Assembly (NCBI GenBank): GCA_005518205.2
Contig: RFFC02000035.1
Location: 1 to 64,000 of the forward strand
Direction: 5' to 3'
Length of the DNA stretch: 64,000 nucleotides
DNA from: Hormoscilla sp. GUM202
Lineage (GTDB): Bacteria; Cyanobacteriota; Cyanobacteriia; Cyanobacteriales; Desertifilaceae
Shown here: piece after piece, positions 28,572 through 38,007 of the stretch
Layout: the number at the start of each line of letters is the position of its first letter
Position numbering within the stretch: the first letter of the stretch is position 1
Notes under the pieces: generated by a model
Seen by the model: only the letters and a program-made list of their open reading frames with translations
The model's database searches: none
What the model was told of the DNA's origin: nothing
Made by a program: the position numbers and the translations under genes

Positions 28572-31523
28572 ATGACTCGTCAATATGTACAGAGAAGCAA
28601 CCAGTCCCACCGTCAGGCCCCAGACAGCGGGATACTGCAACGGACGGCGGTTCGCTCAATACCGGTGACGACTGTCCAAACAGAACCCATTGCTGACGAT
28701 AAGCCACGCCTAAAACAGGACTGGACGCAGATAGCGGTGCGCAACCGCTATGGGCCAAAAGGCGATCGCATGGCCCCTCGGGAAGAGCCAAATATAGGGG
28801 AGACACCTGCGCGATCGCCTTTATCCCCGGCACAGTTATCCTATAGCGCTCCAGTGCAACCGATACAGGCAAAGTTAACCATCAATGAAAAGAAGAGTGA
28901 AGCAGATAGCGAAACTCCAGTCCAGCCCATGGCGGTCGATAAGACTGCTGAAAACAAGACAGGGCTGCCCGATCGGCTCAAAGAAGGGATAGAAAGCCTG
29001 TCAGGTTTTGACCTCTCAGCAGTGGGGGTCAACTACAACTCCCCCAAACCAGCGAAAATCAATGCCCTAGCTTACACTCAGGGGCAAAGGATCGAGATAG
29101 GTCCGGGAAAAGAGGGACATCTGCCCCACGAAGCATGGCATGTGGTGCAGCAAATGCAGGGGCGGGTGAGACCGACCGTGGAAGTTAAGGGTTATGGGGT
29201 GAATGACGATGGCTTGCTGGAGCATGAAGCGGATGTAATGGGTGACAGAGCGATGCAGATGGGCTCGAATCGGAGGGGACAACAAATGCCAGAGTCGGGA
29301 AGCCGCAGTAAGAATGGTACTGTATCGGCTCCCAGTCCCGTACAATTAAAGTTAACCATCGGCCAGCCGAATGACAAGTACGAACAAGAGGCCGATCGGA
29401 TAGGGGCTGAAGTTGTCGCCAGATTAAATGGGCCATGCAGTGAAGCGTCTCCAGAAAACCAGACAGGCGATCGCCCAGAAGCAGCGCCGCCATTTCAGAC
29501 GAAAACCGCACCGTCCGCACCGCCGCCTATACAGACGCAAGAGGGAGGAGGGATATCTCCAGAACTAGAAGCGTCCATTCAGCAGGCCAAGGGTAGCGGA
29601 AGTCCAATGCCTTTACCCCTAAGAAGTAAGATGGAGCGAGCTTTTGGCGGCACAGACTTGGGAGGGGTCAAGATTCATACGGGCATAGAGAGCGATAGAC
29701 TAAATCGGTCAATCCAGGCTCGCGCTTTCACCAGCGGACGGGATATATTTTTCCGCCAGGGAGAATACAGACCAGAAAGTAAAGAAAGTCAACAATTAAT
29801 CGCACATGAATTAGTTCACGTTCAGCAGCAAAACCCCGATCGGATACAGCGATCTCCAGAAGAAGAAGAGTTGAATCGAAATAGATTAAGGACGACTGCG
29901 ATGGATATGTATATGAAAGGGTATATGCAACAGAGAAATCGAGGGCAAGGTAGCGGACAAAATCACAGGAGTAGCGAGGAACAGGCGATCGCTTCAGGAG
30001 GTATAAATATAAGAGAGATTAATGAAAGCACTTCTAAGACAAAAGACCTGCTGGAGCAGTTAAAAGGTGCAATTTCTGGCGAAAACGTACAATTCATCTT
30101 AGAAAAAGGAGGATTAGAATGGGACAGTAAAGTAGCTGGTAAAGCCATTGGCAAGCGTTTACCTAAAGGACCGCTTAGTGACAGAGAGTTTTTGGCAATG
30201 AATATACTATCAAGGAGTCAAGAAGGAAACCGATGGCTAGAGGCGGCAGGCATGTACAATAGAAATCAAGCAAAGCAGTATTTAACGGCCCATGACTATC
30301 ACGATTGGCTGAAACTGGAACCAGCAAATAGAGTTCTGCTGACGCATTTTGCATGGCGCCTACCTAATGTAGTAGCTCTAAAGGATGAGCAAGTTGAAGG
30401 TACGCCACCTTATCGGCTCGGTCGCTCTATGGATGCAAAGGACAAAAATATAGACCCCAAAAGACGAAAGGAATATGAAGAGGCGATCGATCGCGACCTC
30501 CAACAAGAATGGATAAAAACACTGAAAGGGAAAGAGTTGAACGAAGACGCCCGAAAGGCGATCGAGGACGGTAAGGTGCGGAAGGAGGGGAAGAAAAAAG
30601 GGAGTCCCTTGTCACTGTCTGAAGTCGAACAGCAGCACCATCGGGCAACGGAGATCCTGGAGGCGGTGCTGATATTACTTCAGGGAGGATTGGAAGTCTA
30701 CGAGAAATGGCTTGGGGAACATGCAGACTATGAGGGGTCGGTTATCAGGGCACTCTCTCACGGGGGACGAGTCAATGTCCGCATCCCCGCTCTCAAAAAC
30801 AAGAAGGAAAACCCTTATGCTTTAACAGACTGGCTAGGTATTACTGAAAATAAGAAGGTTGAAGAAAGTGGAGCGGTCTTTAGCCGCCCGTTCGGAACTC
30901 ACCATATGGCGATCGGCAAAAACATCGACCGCCAACCAGGAACTGGAACGTTCCGAGAAGAGGGAGGGAGTAAGGCGGCAATAAAGAATAAATTTGACAA
31001 CACTAAGTTGTACGGGATGAATCTGGCGGTTGGGGGAATTGGCGAAAGGGATTTCAACGGAGAGGTCATCCTGCCAGATGGCGCTCACGGACATATGTTT
31101 ATCGGCTTTAAACCCCCAACGATAGATCGAGACGGCGCTTTACAAATCGGAATAGAAACCACTGCTCCGGGTGGTGCGAGTACCGTCGGGTACCATCACG
31201 GTCCGAAATCAAGCGAGGCAACTGCCAACCCAGAGTCGAGTTTCGGGGGATTGAAAGCAGATAAGGTAGGGTATGGCAATCCGGCGAAAGCTGCGTTCTT
31301 CAAGGGTGAAAAGCTAGACGATGCCACTACCAATGCCCGTATGGTTGACCTGAACAAGATAGAATATGACAACTGGCTGGAGTATTTGAGTTATGTCAAG
31401 CATTTATTTGATATAGTTAAAAAGGAGAATATTGAAGAGTATTACTCGTTACTTGTGGGCAATCGCAGCCAAGCCTCATTAGAGAAGGCCATTTTGAGAT
31501 TGACTGGCGAGAGGCTTGTGTAG
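28572..31523 (+). CDS. Putative eCIS cargo protein with two DUF4157 (eCIS_core) domains
   Basis: 983 aa. Residues 1-~150 form a leader shared with the next gene: MTRQYVQRSNQSHR, LQRTAV, KPRLKQDW, PIQAKLT. A DUF4157-type domain follows (~133-225) with LPHEAWHVVQQMQ (HEAWH at 186-190) and LEHEAD. A second lies at ~325-425 with GVKIHTGIESDRLN and IAHELVHVQQQ (HELVH at 412-416). The C-terminal ~550 residues are variable and unrecognised; they include an RPFGTHHMAIGKN stretch and GETTAPGG-like glycine patches. DUF4157 proteins are known eCIS-associated cargo; the C-terminal part would be the effector. Its own promoter is likely, since a MITE and repeats separate it from the ATPase. Confidence 0.8.
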   Translation: MTRQYVQRSNQSHRQAPDSGILQRTAVRSIPVTTVQTEPIADDKPRLKQDWTQIAVRNRYGPKGDRMAPREEPNIGETPARSPLSPAQLSYSAPVQPIQAKLTINEKKSEADSETPVQPMAVDKTAENKTGLPDRLKEGIESLSGFDLSAVGVNYNSPKPAKINALAYTQGQRIEIGPGKEGHLPHEAWHVVQQMQGRVRPTVEVKGYGVNDDGLLEHEADVMGDRAMQMGSNRRGQQMPESGSRSKNGTVSAPSPVQLKLTIGQPNDKYEQEADRIGAEVVARLNGPCSEASPENQTGDRPEAAPPFQTKTAPSAPPPIQTQEGGGISPELEASIQQAKGSGSPMPLPLRSKMERAFGGTDLGGVKIHTGIESDRLNRSIQARAFTSGRDIFFRQGEYRPESKESQQLIAHELVHVQQQNPDRIQRSPEEEELNRNRLRTTAMDMYMKGYMQQRNRGQGSGQNHRSSEEQAIASGGINIREINESTSKTKDLLEQLKGAISGENVQFILEKGGLEWDSKVAGKAIGKRLPKGPLSDREFLAMNILSRSQEGNRWLEAAGMYNRNQAKQYLTAHDYHDWLKLEPANRVLLTHFAWRLPNVVALKDEQVEGTPPYRLGRSMDAKDKNIDPKRRKEYEEAIDRDLQQEWIKTLKGKELNEDARKAIEDGKVRKEGKKKGSPLSLSEVEQQHHRATEILEAVLILLQGGLEVYEKWLGEHADYEGSVIRALSHGGRVNVRIPALKNKKENPYALTDWLGITENKKVEESGAVFSRPFGTHHMAIGKNIDRQPGTGTFREEGGSKAAIKNKFDNTKLYGMNLAVGGIGERDFNGEVILPDGAHGHMFIGFKPPTIDRDGALQIGIETTAPGGASTVGYHHGPKSSEATANPESSFGGLKADKVGYGNPAKAAFFKGEKLDDATTNARMVDLNKIEYDNWLEYLSYVKHLFDIVKKENIEEYYSLLVGNRSQASLEKAILRLTGERLV

Positions 31524-31674
31524 TTCAGTCTCGAATTGAGTCGGCTTAAGCAATTGCTAAATTCTTGCATTCAGAATTAAAAATTGGGAAAGTACTTGAG
31601 AACAAGGAACTCCATGGCCTATGCAATTTAACGGCGTGACAGCTTAGAAGAGAAAAAAAGGAGAAAAAATAATA

Positions 31675-33291
31675 ATGACTCGTCAATATGTACAAAGAAG
31701 CAACCAGTCCCACAGAGAATCCGCAGACAGGAGGATACTGCAACGGACAGCGGTGGGCTCAATACCAGTGGCGACGCCCCAAGTCCAAACGGAACCAGAA
31801 GCTGACGATAAGCCACGCCTAAAACAGGACTGGACGCGGATACCGGTGCGCAACCACGATCGGCCAGAAGGCGATCGTATGGCATCACGGGAAGTGCAAA
31901 ATATTGGGGAGACACCTGCGCGATCGCCTTTATCCTTGGCACAGTTATCCTTAAGCGCTCCAGTGCAACTGATACAGGCAAAGTTAACAATGGATGAAAA
32001 GAAGAGTGAAGCAGTACAGAGGGAGGGCGAAACCCCAGTCCAACCCATGGCGTTGGAAAGGAAAGCAGAAAACAAGACAGGGCTGCCCGATCGCTTAAAA
32101 GCTGGTATTGAAAATTTATCGGGGATGTCAATGGATGATGTCAAAGTCCACTATAACTCATGGAAACCAGCACGGTTGCAGGCGTTGGCGTACACCCAGG
32201 GGACGGAGATCCATGTGGCACCAGGGCAAGAAAAATACCTACCCCATGAAGCGTGGCATGTAGTGCAACAGAAACAAGGGCGAGTCCAACCTACGATGCA
32301 GTTGCAGGGGGTGGGAGTGAATGATGATTCAGCATTGGAGCATGAGGCAGATGTGAAAGGAAAACAAGCTAGTTTATTCGCGTTAAGAAAAAAGGAAGCT
32401 AGGAGCCCAGTCACTGGGCAAGTTGGTCGTTTACCCATCAATAGTAACATCGCGTTAGAAACCGAAGCCGATATTCGGGGGAAGCAAGCAACAACAGAGA
32501 CCCGGACCAGCACAAGCCGCCAGCAGTTAGGACGTTCCTCAGCCAGAACCCTGCCACTGGCTACAAGTGCCGCAACCTCTCAAAATGTAGCACAAATGGG
32601 AGGTTTAAAAGAATTTTGGAAAAGATTGACTGGCAAAAAGGAGAAAAAAGCTGAAAAAAGTATCTTCGAGGAACAGGAGGAACGCCTACGTGAAGTTTAT
32701 GGTCCTGAAGCGACCGAAGAGGAAAAAGAGAAGTTTATCGAGAAACACTATCCTAAACCGGAAGCTCTGAGCGTAGGGAAAAATATCAGAGAACATGACC
32801 TGGCCAATGATGAAGAAGCGCTGTTGACGATTATTCATGCTATTCAAAAGCAACAATGGAAAAAAGTAAGAACGCTCCCAGATATTGAAGAGCCCATTTC
32901 TAGAGAAAAGCGCTTAGCTCTAGCAAAAAGCCAGACAGGAAAAGGAGCATGCAATTATGTTGCTCAGGCTATGAACTCTTACTTACATAACTATCATTTT
33001 GAGGTAGTGCGCCGAGATTATCGCACGCAGTATGGACGAGAAAACGAATTGCTCGATCACTACTTCTTAAAAGAGAAATCACAACCAGGCACTGGAAATA
33101 CAGACAATATGCTTATTGTCGATCCCACTTGGAAGCAAATAGCCGCCACGGAAGGACAGGTGAAGGGGGATCACCTGGCACAAGAGTCTCCTATTTTCAT
33201 GGGGACTATTACGGAAATGGCAGATCGAATAAAGGCTTTAGGCGGGACTGAAGACAGTGCAAAAGCTGTAATGAATGTTTATAAACGTTAG
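31675..33291 (+). CDS. Putative eCIS cargo protein with DUF4157 and a Cys-His-Asp C-terminal region
   Basis: 538 aa. The leader (1-~150) and first DUF4157 domain (LPHEAWHVVQQK, HEAWH at 191-195; ALEHEAD) are close copies of those in the preceding gene. After a Ser/Arg/Ala-rich linker (~265-305) a distinct region starts at GGLKEFWKRLTGKKEKKAEK. It contains GKGACNYVAQAMNSYL (Cys426), LLDHYFL (His462) and MLIVDPTW (Asp483). The order and short spacing Cys-(35)-His-(20)-Asp plus the [LI]VDPTW signature fit papain-fold transglutaminase-like or deamidase effectors such as the PMT C3/SseI group. Enzymatic activity is inferred. Confidence 0.8.
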   Translation: MTRQYVQRSNQSHRESADRRILQRTAVGSIPVATPQVQTEPEADDKPRLKQDWTRIPVRNHDRPEGDRMASREVQNIGETPARSPLSLAQLSLSAPVQLIQAKLTMDEKKSEAVQREGETPVQPMALERKAENKTGLPDRLKAGIENLSGMSMDDVKVHYNSWKPARLQALAYTQGTEIHVAPGQEKYLPHEAWHVVQQKQGRVQPTMQLQGVGVNDDSALEHEADVKGKQASLFALRKKEARSPVTGQVGRLPINSNIALETEADIRGKQATTETRTSTSRQQLGRSSARTLPLATSAATSQNVAQMGGLKEFWKRLTGKKEKKAEKSIFEEQEERLREVYGPEATEEEKEKFIEKHYPKPEALSVGKNIREHDLANDEEALLTIIHAIQKQQWKKVRTLPDIEEPISREKRLALAKSQTGKGACNYVAQAMNSYLHNYHFEVVRRDYRTQYGRENELLDHYFLKEKSQPGTGNTDNMLIVDPTWKQIAATEGQVKGDHLAQESPIFMGTITEMADRIKALGGTEDSAKAVMNVYKR

Positions 33292-34470
33292 CTTGGTGAA
33301 GAAACGAGCCAACAGCAGGGTTTGCTCGCTATGGCGCGATCGAGGAACTACTGCCGCTGCGCGGAATTCAAAATTCAAAATTCAGAATTCAAAATGCTTT
33401 GGGAGCAATGCTTTGAGCCACTTCCGGCTGGTGCATTATTTCCGCCGCGCTGCACTACTCCCTCTATCCAAACCGACGTGAGTTCGACAGACCTGCTTTA
33501 CGCGCTCTCGTCTTGCCAGTCCTAACTTCACCGAATCTAGGCAGCAGCAATATGAATCATCATCATCCTAGCATTCAGTCTCTCTACCAAACCAACTTCG
33601 AGAATGTGAGCCGGGCCTCTGCCTCCTGTCAACTGTCTTACCCATCAGGCGATCGCCCATTAATCATCATTTGTGACTGCATCAGGGCCCCTGCCTCCTG
33701 AAATCCTACCAACAATGCGATCGCCCAGATGTCCGATCGCCCTTCCAAGTGCATCCGGGTTCCTTCAATTCAATGCGATCGCCCAGATGTCCGATCGCCC
33801 TTTCAAGTCCCAGGACTAATTATTTTCAGAGATTATCGGACTGTAAAAAACCCTATTACCCACCAGGCCAGAGGAATTTCACTTCCACCGCGAGCCACCT
33901 TCCCTCGATCGCCCTCCTCTTCCATCCTTTCTCCGTATCCTCTTGTCCCATTAATCACTTCTAATACCACCAAAATCTCTAATTCCTGATAAAATTGCCC
34001 TTTATTACCATATATTCTCCATCTGTCAACCGTACTACATCAAGTATAAAAAAAGATAGTACACTGCTGGGGGTGTTTCCGGGGGAAAGAGACTCTCAAA
34101 GAGGACTTCCACCACGAAAAACCAGGCATTTGGGCCAAGTTTGACCAGGTCTAGGTCATAATAGTCATAGTTAGGGCAAATTACCACTGTATCGATATTA
34201 TACCAAATTGCTGAAATAACGCAAGTTCGTGAGATAAAAAGGAAGAATTTGCAATAAAAATTGTCGGGAACGGGGTGAAAGATAGGAATATTAAAAGTAA
34301 AGTGCCTGTAACGAGAAGTAGAGCTTATGAAAAGGGGGCGATCGCCCTCCAGGACCGGTGGCAACAAAGCAAATGTCCGGTGCAGTAGGTAAATCAAAAA
34401 CAAAGGCTTGACATATAGGGAGTGAAATGCAATAGTAAAGTAATCAGAGATTTTGTGTTAAAATCTAAAT
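33292..34470. other. 1.2-kb gene-free region rich in HIP1 sites and repeats
   Basis: No gene is supported. A ~38-bp direct repeat with core GCGATCGCCCAGATGTCCGA occurs at 33716 and 33774. GAATTCAAAATTCA-type repeats lie at 33363-33394. The segment 34202-34333 is a copy of 24762-24906. A further block at 34400-34430 resembles the leader at 28401-28435. Short frames here lack ribosome sites and have repeat-derived sequence. Confidence 0.6.
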
Positions 34471-34756
34471 ATGAGTCAATTATTTTTTGAGTGGGATAAC
34501 GAAAAGAATCGAATCAATCAAAAAAAGCACGGTGTTTCATTTGAAGAAGCAAAATCAGTATTTTATGACGATCGTGCAATTCAATTTTGGGACGAAGAAC
34601 ATCTCTGTTGAGGAAGACAGGTTTTTGCTGCTGGGGATAAGCTCAAAAATGCGAATCTTATTGATAGTGCATTGTTATCGAGAACAAGAGTCAGTAATTA
34701 GAATTATTTCAGCTCGCAAAGCCACTCAAAAAGAAAATCAATACTATCGAGGATAA
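34471..34756 (+). pseudogene. BrnT-type toxin, frameshifted
   Basis: The N-terminal part reads MSQLFFEWDNEKNRINQKKHG and VSFEEAKSVFYDD, the BrnT pattern. At about 34604 one extra C (CATCTCTGTTGAG instead of CATTCTGTTGAG) gives a stop at TGA. The remaining family sequence (VEEDRFLLLGISSKMRILLIVHCYRE, IIRIISARKATQKE) continues in the next frame to 34756. BrnT is a ribonuclease toxin; this copy should be inactive unless the indel is a sequencing error. Confidence 0.85.
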
Positions 34757-34760
34757 AACC

Positions 34761-34967
34761 ATGAAACCAGAATACAATCTTGCCGACATGAAAAGCCGTC
34801 CAAATCCATTTGCCAGACAATTAAAGCAAAAAGTCATTTTACCTTTGGGGATTGATGTCATAGAATATTTTGAAGAACGAGCACAAGAGAAAGGAATTTC
34901 ATACCAAGAATTAATTAATTTATACCTGCAAGATTGTGTTCTCAGCAAACGGGAACTATCATTTTAG
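34761..34967 (+). CDS. brnA: BrnA-family antitoxin
   Basis: 68 aa, intact. KSRPNPFARQLKQKVILPLGIDVIEYFEERAQEKGISYQELINLYLQ is the ribbon-helix-helix antitoxin pattern; BrnA neutralises BrnT and represses the operon. It begins 4 bp after the broken toxin frame, the normal brnTA order. Retention of an intact antitoxin after loss of the toxin is the usual safe decay order. Confidence 0.85.
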   Translation: MKPEYNLADMKSRPNPFARQLKQKVILPLGIDVIEYFEERAQEKGISYQELINLYLQDCVLSKRELSF

Positions 34968-35018
34968 CGCGATCGCATCTGGGCCCAGCAAGTGCGATCG
35001 GGGGCAGGTCCGAAGAAA

Positions 35019-35354
35019 TTAACCAACAGCATAGTCAGTATAGGGGCGAATTTCAGGAGCTTGAAACCCCAGCACGATATCATCCTTCGCCACCCCCCGA
35101 TCGACAAGTTCTCGGGCGACTCGCATTTCCGTCATATTTTGCTCGATCCAAATCTTGCCCTGTTTAATATCCAAATGTAAAACCGAACCATAGACGCGCC
35201 GATGGCCATCCCAACCCACAGTCATGACCTGGTAATGGTCTTGTTTAGTATCGAAAACACGGTAGCAATCAATGGTGCCATTGGCAATGGGAATTGCAGC
35301 ATATGCCGTCAACAAGGACTGAATAATATTGCGATAAGACTCTAAGGTATCCAT
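35019..35354 (-). CDS. xisI: XisI-family protein
   Basis: 111 aa, full length: MDTLESYRNIIQSLLTAYAA, YRVFDTKQDHYQVMTVGWDG, VYGSVLHLDIKQGKIWIEQN, ELVDRGVAKDDIVLGFQAPE. XisI was named from the fdxN element excision locus of Anabaena; in most cyanobacteria it is a dispersed gene of unclear role, normally paired with XisH. XisH is not seen here; instead a 74-aa protein precedes it by 24 bp on the same strand. Confidence 0.9.
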   Translation of the reverse strand: MDTLESYRNIIQSLLTAYAAIPIANGTIDCYRVFDTKQDHYQVMTVGWDGHRRVYGSVLHLDIKQGKIWIEQNMTEMRVARELVDRGVAKDDIVLGFQAPEIRPYTDYAVG

Positions 35355-35378
35355 AGCATTAAATCTATCAAGTAACGT

Positions 35379-35603
35379 TCACCACTCATCCCGCAGACTC
35401 CTCTGCATAGCGACTGCATCTCCCTGCCAAGTTAATTTACCTACCAAATCCGAGAAATCATACTTGACTCGCTGCTTCTCAACTGGTACAACAGGATTCA
35501 ACAGGATGACAACATTCACCTCAGCTGTCGCTAATTGCGTCGGAATTTCCAGATGCAAACAACCAGATTCATCTGTCTTAGCACTCAGTTTTAGAACTTC
35601 CAT
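35379..35603 (-). CDS. Small antitoxin-like hypothetical protein
   Basis: 74 aa: MEVLKLSAKTDESGCLHLEI, PTQLATAEVNVVILLNP, then DFSDLVGKLTWQGDAVAMQR, RSLRDEW. This is a common cyanobacterial small protein type, with an N-terminal AbrB-like strand region and a C-terminal helix ending in DEW, often next to PIN or XisH/XisI genes. It is 24 bp upstream of xisI and presumably cotranscribed. Function unproven. Confidence 0.7.
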   Translation of the reverse strand: MEVLKLSAKTDESGCLHLEIPTQLATAEVNVVILLNPVVPVEKQRVKYDFSDLVGKLTWQGDAVAMQRSLRDEW

Positions 35604-35849
35604 AATCTTAACAAGTGATTATACCTCTTTTTAGCCGATCGGGGAGAGGGGGAACAACAGAGCGATCGCCGCTGCGACAACAAACCAACCCTTCTGCATC
35701 TGTTGGTATCGCCAAAGACCCCCGATCGCATTTCAATTCCGATCGGATTTTCTCATACCCAAGCCAGCTAATGTTATGAAACAATCCCCGATCTTCGGGA
35801 AGTGCGATAACCATTAGCCATTAGCCATTTTCAATTCACCAACAGAAAA

Positions 35850-35876
35850 CGGGTTAACCCGCAATAGGTTAACCCG
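35850..35876 (-). terminator. Stem-loop downstream of ycf35
   Basis: CGGGTTAACC (35850-35859) pairs perfectly with GGTTAACCCG (35867-35876) around a 7-nt loop. Read on the minus strand it lies about 40 bp after the ycf35 stop and is followed by GTTTTCTG, a weak T-tract. The region 35604-35849 contains no supported gene. Confidence 0.6.
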
Positions 35877-35917
35877 CTAGCTCCCGATTTTTCCGGCACG
35901 GTACGCGCTAGCCGAAA

Positions 35918-36271
35918 TTACTTTTGCAGAACCAGCTTCACGTTAGCGTTTTGCAGACCAGGGCGCTTCACTTCAGCCAAGGTCTTGTTAACAGCGTACT
36001 TTTGATTGATAGAATTGATCAGTTCGGTTTGATTGTGCTTCTTGGCCACACCCCAGAGGTCAGCAATCAGGTCGAAGGAACCATCAGCATTGCGAGACCA
36101 ACCCAGGTCATACTCGCCTTCCAAAACCGCAACAATGTCGGAACGAACCCGCTGACCATTGTAACCACGGACATCTGCTTCCGTCTTGACAGTGATACCC
36201 AGGTCACGCAAAGAACCCTTCAGGATTTCGGCATCGGAGATTTTGGTGCGCAGAGTGCTAAAATGAGACAT
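35918..36271 (-). CDS. ycf35: Ycf35 (DUF1257) family protein
   Basis: 117 aa from MSHFSTLRTKI; this ATG (36271) has GGAGG 8-12 nt upstream, whereas a longer in-frame start lacks support. Conserved ILKGSLRDLGITVKTEADVRGYNGQ, RSDIVAVLEGEYDLGWSRN and AEVKRPGLQNANVKLVL. Ycf35 is conserved in cyanobacteria and red-algal plastids, function not established. It lies 107 bp downstream of ycf46 on the same strand, a recurrent neighbourhood, and likely shares its transcript. Confidence 0.93.
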   Translation of the reverse strand: MSHFSTLRTKISDAEILKGSLRDLGITVKTEADVRGYNGQRVRSDIVAVLEGEYDLGWSRNADGSFDLIADLWGVAKKHNQTELINSINQKYAVNKTLAEVKRPGLQNANVKLVLQK

Positions 36272-36378
36272 TTCGGATTTCCTCCAGTTTGAGTTTGAGA
36301 GAAACAACAACTTAGGTTATGTGATACTGCTAGCATGTGCTAGCCTTTCCTCCTGTTGGGAGCAAGAGAGAAAGCCTG

Positions 36379-37896
36379 TTAAAACTCCATGCGCTGATAT
36401 TCAGCGATGGATGAAGCAGCCGGACGGGCACGCTGCCTGGCCCAGTCTCTCAGGGCCGTTACCTGCTCGCTCATTATTCTTGACAGCGGCAGCGTGGCCT
36501 TGATAGCGGCAATAATGTCCAGTTGAATAAATTCCCGGTCCTGAGCAAAGGCTTCGTACATTGCCGCAATCATCGCCTGCTCTATTTCTGCCCCGGAAAA
36601 CCCGTCAGATACCTTTGCCAGTTGTTCGATATCGAAGCGTTCGATATCCCGACGGCGTTTTCCCAAGTGAATCTTAAAAATTTCTTGCCTTTCTTCCGCA
36701 TTAGGCAGGTCTACAAAGAAAATCTCGTCAAAGCGGCCCTTCCGGAGGAACTCCCCTGGCAGACGTTCGACTCGGTTCGCCGTTGCCATGACAAATACTG
36801 GGGATTTTTTCTCTTGCATCCAGGTCAGGAAGGAGCCAAAAATGCGGCTAGACGTGCCGCCATCCGAGTCAGCGGAGCCAGTACCTCCAGCAAAAGCCTT
36901 ATCTAGTTCGTCAATAAACAGTATCGCGGGAGAAATCGACTCTGCGGTTTTCAGGGCATTGCGCAGGTTAGCTTCCGATCGACCCACCATCGAGCCATCA
37001 TAAACTCGCCCCATATCCAAGCGCAGGAGAGGCAAAGCCCACAGACGGGAAGTTGTTTTCGCTATCAGGGACTTACCGCAGCCGGGTACTCCCAATATTA
37101 ACATCCCTTTCGGTTGGGGCAGACCGTATTGCCTAGCCCGTTCGCTAAAGGCATTAGCACGCTGCTTCAACCATCGCTTCAGTTCTTCCAGACCCCCGAC
37201 TGAGTCGATCGTCTCATCCTGTTCTAGATATTCGAGAATGCCATTGCGACGAATCAGCTGCTTTTTCTCCGACAAAACAATTTCCACTTCTGCTTCTGTC
37301 AGCCGGCCTGCCGTCACTTGGGCTTTGCGATAAACTTTTTGGGCTTCATCTTTTGTCAGACCCAGTGCCGCTTTTAGCAGTTTCTCCCGTCCTTCCGTAC
37401 CGATCCGACGCTGACGGATATTTTGCTCTAACTGCTCGGATAAGACTTTATTTAGATCCTCGATGCTGGGCAGCGGAAAGTCGAGCACCACCACTTCCTT
37501 TTCCAATTCTATCGGCACCTGCTGCACCGGTGACATCAGGATTATTGCCTTTTGCGTGCCCTTAAAACTGGCGACCGCATCCCGCAGACATCTTGTCACC
37601 CCTGACGCATCTATGAACGGGTGCAAATCTTTGAATACAAATATCCCTCCTTCCTTAGCCGGTTGTCCGATCGCCCATTCTATAGCCGCCTGGGGCGATA
37701 CCGTATTATGCTGAGTTACGCTACGGGGTTGACCGTACTCAACGATACCGTGGGTGACTGTCCAGACAAATACACGCCGCTGGGGCTTATTATTAGCAAT
37801 GATCGCGATTGCCTGCTCGGCCCGTTCTTCCTCGGGGGTCATGAGGTAGATTAGAGGGTATTGAGCTTGTATTAATATATTTAGCTCTTCTCGCAT
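36379..37896 (-). CDS. ycf46: Ycf46 AAA+ ATPase
   Basis: 505 aa from ATG 37896 (an in-frame TTG 9 nt upstream abuts the AGGTGG box, so is less likely). N-terminal MREELNILIQAQYPLIYLMTPEEERAEQ and a C-terminal AAA+ module: Walker A GVPGCGKS, Walker B AILFIDELDKAFAG, sensor ATANRVERLPGEFLRKGRFDEIFFVDLP. Ycf46 is conserved in cyanobacteria and some plastids and has been linked to photosynthetic or CO2-related regulation. It heads a two-gene unit with ycf35. Confidence 0.95.
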   Translation of the reverse strand: MREELNILIQAQYPLIYLMTPEEERAEQAIAIIANNKPQRRVFVWTVTHGIVEYGQPRSVTQHNTVSPQAAIEWAIGQPAKEGGIFVFKDLHPFIDASGVTRCLRDAVASFKGTQKAIILMSPVQQVPIELEKEVVVLDFPLPSIEDLNKVLSEQLEQNIRQRRIGTEGREKLLKAALGLTKDEAQKVYRKAQVTAGRLTEAEVEIVLSEKKQLIRRNGILEYLEQDETIDSVGGLEELKRWLKQRANAFSERARQYGLPQPKGMLILGVPGCGKSLIAKTTSRLWALPLLRLDMGRVYDGSMVGRSEANLRNALKTAESISPAILFIDELDKAFAGGTGSADSDGGTSSRIFGSFLTWMQEKKSPVFVMATANRVERLPGEFLRKGRFDEIFFVDLPNAEERQEIFKIHLGKRRRDIERFDIEQLAKVSDGFSGAEIEQAMIAAMYEAFAQDREFIQLDIIAAIKATLPLSRIMSEQVTALRDWARQRARPAASSIAEYQRMEF

Positions 37897-38007
37897 GACC
37901 TTCAACCACCTACTTGAAACGGCGCATACATAACTCCAACCTTAGCTAATTTTTCTGAATCTAGCTTAAGTATTTTTAGCTAAATCTCCGCTCATCAGCT
38001 GTCAACC

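Noticed and set aside
28572..33291. DUF4157 HExxH-like motifs read as active zinc proteases
   Set aside because: HEAWH and HELVH are the family signature of eCIS_core, but a third ligand and protease activity cannot be shown from sequence; the domain is mainly an eCIS cargo marker.
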